DNA from: Clostridiales bacterium
GTDB taxonomy: Bacteria > Bacillota > Clostridia > Christensenellales > Aristaeellaceae
Direction: 5' to 3'
Assembly (NCBI GenBank): GCA_017577285.1
Contig: PITV01000002.1
Location: 1 to 37,205, forward strand
Length of the DNA stretch: 37,205 nucleotides
Positions 26,826 through 34,765 of the stretch are shown here, in pieces; the stretch's first letter is position 1, and each line of letters starts with the position of its first letter. The notes below the pieces were generated by a model. The model did not search any database, was not told where the DNA came from, and worked only from the letters and a program-made list of their open reading frames with translations. The position numbers and the translations under genes are program-made.

Positions 26826-27107
26826 ATGAGTACACTTTCAAAGGCTGTCGTCACGGTCCTCGGCATCGACTGCAAGGGCATCATCGCCCGTGTCAGCAAT
26901 GTGCTGTGGCAGCATGAAGTCAATATCCTGGATATCAGCCAGACTATCGTGGACGGCTATTTCAATATGATCATGGTGGTGGATGTCACCGCCCCCGACT
27001 GCTCCTTCGAAGGGCTGACGGATTCCCTGAACGCTCTGGGCGAGGAGCTGAAGCTGCAGATCCGCATCCAGCGCAGCGAGATCTTCGAATCCATGCATCA
27101 GATCTGA
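26826..27107 (+). CDS. ACT domain-containing protein (UPF0237)
   Basis: AVVTVLGIDCKGIIARVSNVLWQHEVNILDISQTIV; paired with PFL gene. Confidence 0.93.
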   Translation: MSTLSKAVVTVLGIDCKGIIARVSNVLWQHEVNILDISQTIVDGYFNMIMVVDVTAPDCSFEGLTDSLNALGEELKLQIRIQRSEIFESMHQI

Positions 27108-27119
27108 CGAGGTGCGGCC

Positions 27120-28472
27120 ATGATAAACACAGGTGAGATTTTACAGACTCTGCGGATGATCGACCGCGAAAAGCTGGATGTGCGCACCATCACCATGGGC
27201 ATATCCCTTTTCAACTGCGTCAGCGATGATGAAAAGCGGCTGTGCGACAAGGTGTACGACCGCATCACGAAGCAGGCGGAACATCTGGTGAAGACCGGTC
27301 AGGACATCGAACGGGAGTTCGGCGTCCCCATCGTGAACAAGCGCATCTCCGTCACCCCCGTTTCCCTCATCACAGGCGCCCTCTCCTCTCCCATCGGCGT
27401 GGCGAAAGCGCTGGACCGGGCCGCCAAGGAAGTGGGCGTTGACTTTATCGGCGGGTATACCGCCCTGGTGCCCAAGGGCATGACCGCCGCGGACAGACGG
27501 CTCATCGGGTCTCTTCCCGAAGCTCTTTGCGAGACAGATCTGCTCTGCTCCTCCGTCAATGTGGCCTCCACCCGCGCCGGCATCGATATGGATGCCGTGA
27601 AGCTGTGCGGCGAAAAGATCAGGGAGCTGGCGGAAAAGACAAAGGACACAGACGGTTTCGGCTGCGCCAAACTGGTGGTGTTCGCCAACGCCGTGGAGGA
27701 CAACCCCTTCATGGCGGGCGCCTTCTGGGGCCCCGGCGAGGGCGACTGCGCGGTCAGCGTGGGCGTCAGCGGGCCCGGCGTGGTAAAGACCGCGCTGGAA
27801 AGCGTGAAGGGACAGCCCTTTGATGTGGTAGCTGAGACCATCAAACGCACCGCCTTCCGGGTGACCCGTGTGGGCCAGCTGGTGGCGCAGGAAGCCAGCC
27901 GCCGTCTGAATGTGCCCTTCGGCATTGTGGATCTTTCCCTGGCCCCCACTCCCGCGGTCGGCGACAGCGTGGCGCACATCCTGGAGGAAATGGGGCTTGA
28001 AAAATGCGGTGCTCACGGTACCACCGCGGCGCTTGCCCTGCTGAATGACGCGGTCAAGAAGGGCGGTGTCATGGCCAGCAGCCATGTGGGCGGCCTTTCC
28101 GGCGCCTTCATCCCTGTCAGCGAGGACATCGGCATGATCAACGCCGCCGCCTGCGGCGCCCTGAGCCTCAACAAGCTGGAAGCCATGACCTGCGTATGCT
28201 CCGTGGGCCTCGATATGATCGCCATTCCCGGCGATACCCCCGCCTCCACCATCAGCGCCATCATCGCGGATGAAGCCGCCATCGGCATGATCAACAACAA
28301 GACCACCGCCGTCCGCGTCATTCCCGCTCCCGGCAAGGGCGTGGGCGACACAGTAGAGTTCGGCGGGCTCTTCGGCCGCGCCCCCATCATTCCCGTCTCG
28401 CCCTTCTCCAGTGAGGAGTTCATCGCCCGGGGCGGGCGCATCCCCGCGCCGCTTCATTCCCTGCGCAACTGA
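27120..28472 (+). CDS. PFL family protein (UPF0210/DUF711)
   Basis: [48 protein letters not shown]; conserved pairing with ACT protein. Confidence 0.93.
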   Translation: MINTGEILQTLRMIDREKLDVRTITMGISLFNCVSDDEKRLCDKVYDRITKQAEHLVKTGQDIEREFGVPIVNKRISVTPVSLITGALSSPIGVAKALDRAAKEVGVDFIGGYTALVPKGMTAADRRLIGSLPEALCETDLLCSSVNVASTRAGIDMDAVKLCGEKIRELAEKTKDTDGFGCAKLVVFANAVEDNPFMAGAFWGPGEGDCAVSVGVSGPGVVKTALESVKGQPFDVVAETIKRTAFRVTRVGQLVAQEASRRLNVPFGIVDLSLAPTPAVGDSVAHILEEMGLEKCGAHGTTAALALLNDAVKKGGVMASSHVGGLSGAFIPVSEDIGMINAAACGALSLNKLEAMTCVCSVGLDMIAIPGDTPASTISAIIADEAAIGMINNKTTAVRVIPAPGKGVGDTVEFGGLFGRAPIIPVSPFSSEEFIARGGRIPAPLHSLRN

Positions 28473-28588
28473 TCCTCCGCTTAAGATCCGTCTGCCGCGT
28501 CAGAAATATATCGCTCTGTGGATCTCCTGTCCCCGGCGGCCATCCGTGCCTGCCGGGGATATCTCTGTCCGCGGATGGCAAATTGTCA

Positions 28589-28617
28589 TTGAATCAGGCG
28601 GTACACTTTGATATAAT
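28589..28617 (+). promoter_or_regulatory. Sigma-A promoter TTGAAT-N17-TATAAT
   Basis: -35 at 28589-28594, -10 at 28612-28617; start at 28641. Confidence 0.7.
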
Positions 28618-28640
28618 AGTACCGAAAGGCAGGGACCGGC

Positions 28641-29366
28641 ATGGAGAAAACAGAAGACACCTGGGTGCTCCGGGGTCTGAACGCGGATGACCCTTTGCGG
28701 ATCAAAACCGCCGGTGAGGCTCTCGACCTCATCAATGAATGGGGATTTCTGCCGTACTTCCGGGGCAGCGTGCCCGGTTTTTCTCTGGAGGAACGTACTC
28801 TGGCTGAAGACTGGTGGACCGGTGATCCTCAAAGGGATCCCTGGGAATGGCGCCGGGTGATTGCCGACAGCCGGAAGGCCGCCTACGGCAAGTTCTTTCA
28901 GAACAAATCCGCTTTCATCTCTCTGGAGTGGTTTCCCGCCTTCGCCGCCATGCGCAGGAACGGTTTCAGCTTTGATGACCGCTGGGAAGACGGAAAAGCC
29001 TCGTACCGCGAAAAGAGGATCATGGATCTGTTCGCTGAAAGGAATGAATGGCTCGCCCCGCAGCTGAAACAGCGGGCCGGATTCGGCGCGGGCGGCGAAA
29101 AAAATTTCGCCGGCACCGTGACCGGCCTCGAAATGAAGACCTATCTCACCGTCAAGGATTTCCGCCAGCGTCTGAACAGCAAGGGCTTCCCCTTCGGCTG
29201 GCATGTAAGCGTATATGCCACTCCTGAAAGCCTGTGGGGGGAAGAATTCATCACTTCCGCCTGCGATGAAGACCCGGAGGAGATCAAAGAAAAGATCCTT
29301 TCAAAGGCACAGTCTCTTTTCCCGGATGCATCCCGGAAGGAGCTGGAAATACTGCTCATCCGGTAA
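28641..29366 (+). CDS. AlkZ-related protein (winged-helix-like, function uncertain)
   Basis: INEWGFLPYFRGSVPGFSLEE...WWTGDPQRDPWEWRR...AYGKFF resembles proteins annotated AlkZ-related; recalled from family knowledge, not searched. Confidence 0.55.
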   Translation: MEKTEDTWVLRGLNADDPLRIKTAGEALDLINEWGFLPYFRGSVPGFSLEERTLAEDWWTGDPQRDPWEWRRVIADSRKAAYGKFFQNKSAFISLEWFPAFAAMRRNGFSFDDRWEDGKASYREKRIMDLFAERNEWLAPQLKQRAGFGAGGEKNFAGTVTGLEMKTYLTVKDFRQRLNSKGFPFGWHVSVYATPESLWGEEFITSACDEDPEEIKEKILSKAQSLFPDASRKELEILLIR

Positions 29367-29415
29367 CGGATCCTCCTCCGGATCCGTTTATAAACAAAAC
29401 CTCAAGGAGGTCCTC

Positions 29416-29712
29416 ATGAACAAGCCCCTCATTTTCGGCATTGCCGCCGTCATACTGCTGATCACCAATCTCACCTGCTTCCTGCTGATGAAAAAGGACA
29501 AGGAAAGCGCTAAAAAGGGCAAGTGGCGCGTAAAGGAACGCACCCTGTTCATCTCCTGCGCCTGCTTCGGCGGTCTCGGCGGTGTGTTGGGCATGCAGCT
29601 GCTGCGTCACAAGACTCAGCACTGGTATTTCAAGCTGTTCTTCCCCGTGTTCCTCATCCTGCAGATCGCCCTGCTGGGACTGGGCGTGTATCTTCTGCTG
29701 AACGCCGGCTGA
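29416..29712 (+). CDS. DUF1294 domain-containing membrane protein
   Basis: Short membrane protein with WRVKERTLFISCACFGGLGGVLGMQLLRHKTQHWYF; AAGGAGG RBS. Confidence 0.88.
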   Translation: MNKPLIFGIAAVILLITNLTCFLLMKKDKESAKKGKWRVKERTLFISCACFGGLGGVLGMQLLRHKTQHWYFKLFFPVFLILQIALLGLGVYLLLNAG

Positions 29713-29749
29713 CGGCAGGATCATTCCCTCTTTCGAAAGGAGAAATACG

Positions 29750-30367
29750 ATGTCATCCAAGGGCAGATTCGGAAACTTTATCAAAAGCATCCCGAAAAAG
29801 ATCACCATCAACGCCCCCGTTACCCTGGGGTTCATTGCGCTGTGCGTGCTGGTACAGCTGCTGAGCGAGATCATTCCGGGCGACAGCCTCAAAACCGATC
29901 TGTTCGCTGTCCGCAGGGGCAGCTGGGGGGATCCTCTCACCTATCTGCGGCTGTTCACCCATACCGTAGGACACAGAGACTGGTCCCATCTGGCAAACAA
30001 TATGCTGTATATCCTGCTGCTGGGCCCTATTCTGGAGGAAAAGCACGGTAAAAAGAACATCCTTCTGGCCATGCTGATCACAGCGCTGGTCACCGGTCTG
30101 TACGCGGTCATTGTCAACAAGGCAATGTACGGCGCCAGCGGCATCGTGTTCGCGTTTATACTGATGGTCTCTTTCACAGGCATCCGCAAAGAGCATACCA
30201 TCAACCTCACCACTATCCTGGTGATCCTGGTTTACATCGGTGAGCAGATCTATCTGGCCATCACCCAGCCCGACAGCGGCACTGCCTATGGCGCCCATAT
30301 CATCGGCGGTATCGTAGGCGGCATCATCGGCTACCTGCTGGAAACAAAAAAGAAGAGCAGTTGCTGA
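29750..30367 (+). CDS. Rhomboid family intramembrane serine protease
   Basis: GHRDWSHLANNMLYILLLGPILEE, catalytic YGASGIVFA and YGAHIIGGIVGG. Confidence 0.93.
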   Translation: MSSKGRFGNFIKSIPKKITINAPVTLGFIALCVLVQLLSEIIPGDSLKTDLFAVRRGSWGDPLTYLRLFTHTVGHRDWSHLANNMLYILLLGPILEEKHGKKNILLAMLITALVTGLYAVIVNKAMYGASGIVFAFILMVSFTGIRKEHTINLTTILVILVYIGEQIYLAITQPDSGTAYGAHIIGGIVGGIIGYLLETKKKSSC

Positions 30368-30445
30368 TGCGCGGTATTTTTGCCCCGGCAGGTCTGACTC
30401 ATGCCTGTCCGGGGCATTTATTTGAATCAGACCAAGGAGTCCCTG

Positions 30446-31048
30446 ATGAAAGAGATCATTGATTACCTGAAAGAAACCTATCACCCCCGTTCCATCCTGC
30501 TGTACGGCTCATTCGCCGACGGCCTGAATGATGACTTCAGCGATTTTGACTGCATGGTGATCGCGGATAAAAAGGACAGAAAGCACGATGACAGCGTCAT
30601 CGGCGGCGTGCAGCTGGACTGCTTCATCTTCACCCCGGAAGAGACGGAAAAGGAAGAGGACATCGAGGCTTTCCTGACCGCGTATGACGCGAATATCGTG
30701 CTGGATGACGACACCGGCGCCGCACTGAAACAGCGGGTAAAAGAATATGTGACATCTCATTCAAAAACCGATAACGAAGAAAAGCAGTTCATCACCTCCT
30801 GGATCCGGAAAACCATGAAGCGGGCTGAAAAGAACGATGACGAGGGCAGTTACCGCGCCGTCTCCTTCCTGTGGGAAAGCCTGACCGATTACTTCCTGCT
30901 GCGGGATATGTTCTACTTCGGCAGCAAGAAATCCATCCGCTATCTGAAAGAGAATGATCCAGAAGGATATGAACTGTATCATAAAGCGATCACCGGACGC
31001 GAAAACAGGGACATCTCCCTGTGGGCGGAGCATGTGATCTCACGCTGA
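30446..31048 (+). CDS. Nucleotidyltransferase domain-containing protein
   Basis: SILLYGSFADGLNDDFSDFDCMVI (GSx10DxD-type motif); start MKEIIDY behind AAGGAG. Confidence 0.8.
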   Translation: MKEIIDYLKETYHPRSILLYGSFADGLNDDFSDFDCMVIADKKDRKHDDSVIGGVQLDCFIFTPEETEKEEDIEAFLTAYDANIVLDDDTGAALKQRVKEYVTSHSKTDNEEKQFITSWIRKTMKRAEKNDDEGSYRAVSFLWESLTDYFLLRDMFYFGSKKSIRYLKENDPEGYELYHKAITGRENRDISLWAEHVISR

Positions 31049-31070
31049 AAAACAGAGGATAAATAAAAAA

Positions 31071-31607
31071 ATGACAGATGATTCAACGGACATTGTGATC
31101 AAACGCGTTGACAGCAGCAATTTCAATATGGATTCCCTGAGGGATTTCGACCGCTATCAGGTGGTGACGGAAGTGTACCGTCCCGTTGACGGCGAACTGA
31201 AGCTCATTCCCCTGTATTTCACCGAAACCTGGTCGGACGAGCGCAAAAAGGAAAAAGCCGCCGAGATCCTCAGCAGCGAATTCATCGTATACGGCGCTTT
31301 CGACGGAGACCATATCGCGGGCGAAATCATGCTCGTTCCGAAGCTCAACAAAAACCGCCTGATCGTGGACAGTTTTCATGTGTCCCGGGATCAGCGCCGC
31401 CGCGGCATCGGCAGGATGCTGATCGAAACAGTAAAAGAAGAAGCAAAAAAGATGGGCGCCTCCGCCCTCTATATGTCCTGCTGCTCCGCGAAGGAGACCA
31501 TCGATTTCTACACGGCGATGGGCTGCAGGCCTTCCGCCGATCCGATCCGGAAATACGCCGAAGACGAGCCCTGCGATATCCAGATGGAACTGCCGCTCAA
31601 TGACTGA
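31071..31607 (+). CDS. GNAT family N-acetyltransferase
   Basis: VDSFHVSRDQRRRGIGRMLIETVKEEAKKMGASALYMSCCSAKETIDFYTAMGC. Confidence 0.92.
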   Translation: MTDDSTDIVIKRVDSSNFNMDSLRDFDRYQVVTEVYRPVDGELKLIPLYFTETWSDERKKEKAAEILSSEFIVYGAFDGDHIAGEIMLVPKLNKNRLIVDSFHVSRDQRRRGIGRMLIETVKEEAKKMGASALYMSCCSAKETIDFYTAMGCRPSADPIRKYAEDEPCDIQMELPLND

Positions 31608-31638
31608 CACGAAACGAAACATTTTCAGAGGCAAGAAA

Positions 31639-32136
31639 ATGAACAGCGTCAAATCTGTCCTGCTGAACGGTCCCTCCTCCTCCGGGAAATCCTCCATTGC
31701 CCGGAGGATAAGAGAAATGCTTTCCGGCAGAATGACCGTCGGCATCGTCTCCATCGATGATCATTTGAAAATGAGCCCGTCAGAGGAGATCTACGAAGAC
31801 GAGATCTGGGACATCATGCCGTCCATGTGCGCCGCTGTCGCGGCATCCCTGCGGGATAACGACCTGACCGTCATCGACCATGTCATCTCCAGCGAACGCA
31901 TCTGGAATGCCACAATCGAAGCCGCCGGTACCGGTCTGTTCACAGTGCATGTCACATGCGATCCCGGCATACTGCATGAACGGGAAGCCGCCCGCGGCGA
32001 CCGCTGCCCCGGCTCGGCAGCAGCATCTTATCAATATCTGTACCCGCGGGACGGATACGACCTGACCGTAGACAGCGGAAAGCGGCCGGCCGCAGCGTGC
32101 GCGGAAGCGATCCTCACCGCCATCACAAAAGAATGA
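31639..32136 (+). CDS. Chloramphenicol phosphotransferase-like (CPT) P-loop kinase
   Basis: VLLNGPSSSGKSSIARRI and VIDHVISSERIW, VHVTCDPGILHEREAARGDRCPG; longer start at 31600 also possible. Confidence 0.75.
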   Translation: MNSVKSVLLNGPSSSGKSSIARRIREMLSGRMTVGIVSIDDHLKMSPSEEIYEDEIWDIMPSMCAAVAASLRDNDLTVIDHVISSERIWNATIEAAGTGLFTVHVTCDPGILHEREAARGDRCPGSAAASYQYLYPRDGYDLTVDSGKRPAAACAEAILTAITKE

Positions 32137-32161
32137 CAGGCACAGAAGTATGATCACAAAA

Positions 32162-32186
32162 GGAGACCGTCTTCAGAACAGTCTCC
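32162..32186 (+). terminator. Intrinsic terminator
   Basis: GGAGAC...GTCTCC followed by TTTTTT. Confidence 0.7.
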
Positions 32187-32217
32187 TTTTTTCGTGCGTG
32201 TCAGAGCACAGAAAAAA

Positions 32218-32236
32218 CCGCCGGCAGAGCCGGCGG
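32218..32236 (-). terminator. Intrinsic terminator of the rpsF-ssb-rpsR operon
   Basis: CCGCCGGC TCT GCCGGCGG followed by TTTTTT on the minus strand. Confidence 0.8.
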
Positions 32237-32261
32237 CGTAAATCGATCTTCTGGCACGTGA

Positions 32262-32516
32262 TCAGTCTACAGAGTAGGGCAGCAGCGCGATGGCACGGGC
32301 GCGCTTGATGGCCTCACTGAGCTGACGCTGATGCTTTGCGCAAGTGCCGGTCATACGACGGGGCATGATCTTGCCGCGTTCGTTGACAGAACGGCTCAGG
32401 CGGTTGACATCCTTGTAATCGATGTATTCGATCTTGCTTACGCAAAATTCGCAAACCTTGCGGCGGGGCTTCCGTCCGCGAGGACGCATACGCTTTTCAC
32501 CACGATCTTCAGACAT
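32262..32516 (-). CDS. rpsR: 30S ribosomal protein S18
   Basis: [60 protein letters not shown]; start MSEDRGEKR behind AAGGAGG. Confidence 0.96.
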   Translation of the reverse strand: MSEDRGEKRMRPRGRKPRRKVCEFCVSKIEYIDYKDVNRLSRSVNERGKIMPRRMTGTCAKHQRQLSEAIKRARAIALLPYSVD

Positions 32517-32552
32517 GGTCGTTTCCTCCTTCATTTATTCCCCTGATCCTGA

Positions 32553-32963
32553 TCAGAAGGGCAGTTCTTCTTCGTCCACCTGTACATAGCCGGAGCCGGC
32601 AGGCACACTGGCTGCGGGGGCGGGAGCACCTTCAGCGTCATTCCTGGAAGACAGGAATTCCACATTGTCCGCCTGCACTTCAAGGCTGGCGCGGGTCGTT
32701 CCGTCGTTCGCCTGATAGGTACGGACGGAAATGGGACCTACGACGCAGACCTTGCGGCCCTTGGCCAGGAATTTCGCGCAATTCTCGCCCAGCTGACGCC
32801 ACGCGGTGACACGGATGAAATCCGCTTCGGGCTGGCCGGCTTCGGCGCTGCTGCGACGGTTCCTGTTCACCGCGATGGTGAAGGAGCACACAGAATCTCC
32901 GCTGGGAATGGTACGCAGTTCGGGATCACGGGTAAGATTTCCGATAAAAAAGCACTTATTCAT
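32553..32963 (-). CDS. ssb: Single-stranded DNA-binding protein
   Basis: MNKCFFIGNLTRDPELRTIPSGDSVCSFTIAVNR; acidic C-terminus DEEELPF. Confidence 0.96.
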   Translation of the reverse strand: MNKCFFIGNLTRDPELRTIPSGDSVCSFTIAVNRNRRSSAEAGQPEADFIRVTAWRQLGENCAKFLAKGRKVCVVGPISVRTYQANDGTTRASLEVQADNVEFLSSRNDAEGAPAPAASVPAGSGYVQVDEEELPF

Positions 32964-32980
32964 TCTCGGATCCCCCTCGA

Positions 32981-33400
32981 TTACTCGATGACGGGTTCTT
33001 CCTCGGTCTCAACGGGAGCAGCTTCTTCCTGAACGGCTTCAGCTACGGTTTCAACCTTGGCAGGGGTGTACACAGGACGGGGAGCGCGGGGCTTTACATT
33101 GCTGCGCTTGTCCAGTACACGCACGATCTGATAACGGATGCAGGGCTCGGAAATCTGAAGGTTGCGTTCGATTTCACGGGGCAGCTCGCTCTCTGCCTGG
33201 AAGCAAACCAGTACATAGTAGCCTTCGGTCTTGTAGTTGATGGCATACGCCAGACGGCGCTTGCCCCACTCGTCAACCTTGTCTACAGTACCGCCGTTGG
33301 ATGTGATCAGGGCGTTGTAGCGCTCGATCAGTTCCTTACGGGCAGTTTCTTCCACTGCAGGATCGATGATGTAAACCAGTTCGTACTTGTTCATGACCAT
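32981..33400 (-). CDS. rpsF: 30S ribosomal protein S6
   Basis: NKYELVYIIDPAVEE...GGTVDKVDEWGKRRLAYAINYKTEGYYVLVCF. Confidence 0.96.
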   Translation of the reverse strand: MVMNKYELVYIIDPAVEETARKELIERYNALITSNGGTVDKVDEWGKRRLAYAINYKTEGYYVLVCFQAESELPREIERNLQISEPCIRYQIVRVLDKRSNVKPRAPRPVYTPAKVETVAEAVQEEAAPVETEEEPVIE

Positions 33401-33466
33401 TTCACCTCCTCATGGACTTATGGCGTCCTATCCTTGGTGTAGGACGCAAGGATGTGCCGAGTAATG

Positions 33467-33495
33467 ATTATATAAGAAAGTTTTAAAAAATGCAA
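33467..33495 (-). promoter_or_regulatory. Sigma-A promoter TTGCAT-N17-TATAAT of rpsF-ssb-rpsR
   Basis: -35 at 33490-33495, -10 at 33467-33472. Confidence 0.8.
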
Positions 33496-33524
33496 GGCCT
33501 TTCAAAAAAATTTTTAAAAAATAC

Positions 33525-33553
33525 TTGCATTTTATCTGAACACGTGCTAAAAT
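33525..33553 (+). promoter_or_regulatory. Sigma-A promoter TTGCAT-N17-TAAAAT of rpsT
   Basis: -35 at 33525-33530, -10 at 33548-33553. Confidence 0.8.
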
Positions 33554-33601
33554 ACCGAATGCTGATTCGCCAGCGAATGTCTAACCGGGAGGTGAAGGAA
33601 G

Positions 33602-33871
33602 TTGCCTAACATCAAGTCTGCTATCAAGCGCGTTAAGGTGAGCGAAAAGAAGAATCTGCAAAATCGCATGGTAAAGAGTGGAGTCAAGACCTCTGTTAAG
33701 AAGTTTGACGCCGCACTGGCTGAGGACGTTACCGCTGCCAGCGCGCAGCTGAGCGCCACCACCTCCGCTATTGATAAAGCGGCCGCCAAGGGCGTTATCT
33801 CAAAGAACGCCGCGAACCGCAAAAAGGCTCGTCTCTCCAAGGCTCTTAACAAGGCTGAGAAGGCTGAGTAA
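33602..33871 (+). CDS. rpsT: 30S ribosomal protein S20
   Basis: MPNIKSAIKRVKVSEKKNLQNRMVKS...KGVISKNAANRKKARLSKALNK; TTG start behind GGGAGGTGAAGGAAG. Confidence 0.95.
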   Translation: MPNIKSAIKRVKVSEKKNLQNRMVKSGVKTSVKKFDAALAEDVTAASAQLSATTSAIDKAAAKGVISKNAANRKKARLSKALNKAEKAE

Positions 33872-33884
33872 AAAGGCAATAAAG

Positions 33885-33905
33885 ACCGCGGAAATGCTCC
33901 GCGGT
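33885..33905 (+). terminator. Intrinsic terminator of rpsT
   Basis: ACCGCGG AAATGCT CCGCGGT followed by TTTTTG. Confidence 0.85.
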
Positions 33906-33989
33906 TTTTTGTTGCCGTCACGCCGACGCGAAGATCTGCTCCGCACATTTCAGGAATCGTCATATTATAAAAGAAAATCAGCATACACA

Positions 33990-34015
33990 AAAGCCGCCCC
34001 CGGAAGGGCGGCTTT
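33990..34015 (-). terminator. Intrinsic terminator of mscL
   Basis: AAAGCCGCCC TTCCGG GGGCGGCTTT(TGTG) on the minus strand. Confidence 0.7.
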
Positions 34016-34034
34016 ATGTTCAGCTGAAATATCC

Positions 34035-34520
34035 TTACTCCTTGGGCAGCTCGCTGGTGCAATGGGGGCAGCGGGTAGCCTCGATGGCGATCTCACTGCA
34101 GCAGAAGGGGCATTTCTTGGTGGTGGGAGCAGCGGGGGCGGCAGGAGCGGCGGGCTTTTCAGCAGCCTTCTTGGCCTTGTTGATCGCTTTGACGAAGAGG
34201 AAGATGCTCAGAGCGATGAAGAAGAAATCAATGATGGTCTGGATGAAAGTGCCGTAATTCAGGGTGGTGCAGCCGGCTTCCACAGCCTGCTCGATGGTGG
34301 TGAGGCCTTCAGTAGCGACACCGTTGGGGTTCTTGATGATGGCGAACATGCCGGAAACGCTGCCGGCACCGGGGATCAGGCCGATGAGAGGCATGATCAC
34401 ATCAGCGACCAGAGAGGAAACGATCTTGCCGAAGGCACCGCCGATGATAACGCCGATGGCCATATCCAGCACGTTGCCCTTCACAGCAAACTCTTTGAAT
34501 TCCTTAACGAACTTTTTCAT
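34035..34520 (-). CDS. mscL: Large-conductance mechanosensitive channel with C-terminal zinc-ribbon extension
   Basis: KEFKEFAVKGNVLDMAIGVIIGGAFGKIVSSLVADVIMPLIGL; tail KKCPFCCSEIAIEATRCPHCTSELPKE. Confidence 0.95.
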   Translation of the reverse strand: MKKFVKEFKEFAVKGNVLDMAIGVIIGGAFGKIVSSLVADVIMPLIGLIPGAGSVSGMFAIIKNPNGVATEGLTTIEQAVEAGCTTLNYGTFIQTIIDFFFIALSIFLFVKAINKAKKAAEKPAAPAAPAAPTTKKCPFCCSEIAIEATRCPHCTSELPKE

Positions 34521-34701
34521 AGGACATACACTCCTTCAATCATTGGCGCTCTCGCGCTTTTTACCGGTACAGTATACCACGTTTTCTGCCGTGTAACAAG
34601 CAGAAAAAGCGATATTCGGCATGTTTTCCCGCCGGAAAGGAATAAAAAGCTCAAATCTGTGATTTTTACATTTTTCCGCGTCTGTTTCAGCCTCCCCGCC
34701 C

Positions 34702-34730
34702 TTGTGAAAGAGGGGGGAATCTGCTATACT
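34702..34730 (+). promoter_or_regulatory. Sigma-A promoter TTGTGA-N17-TATACT
   Basis: -35 at 34702-34707, -10 at 34725-34730; TTG start at 34766. Confidence 0.65.
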
Positions 34731-34765
34731 GTATGATGGATGATTATCCGAAGGAGGATACCGCC

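Noticed and set aside
27141-28457. 438-aa minus-strand ORF opposite the PFL gene
   Set aside because: Shadow ORF with Gly/Asp/His-rich composition.
28530-28562. Strong stem TCCCCGGC...GCCGGGGA downstream of the PFL gene
   Set aside because: Not followed by a T-tract, so not called as a terminator.
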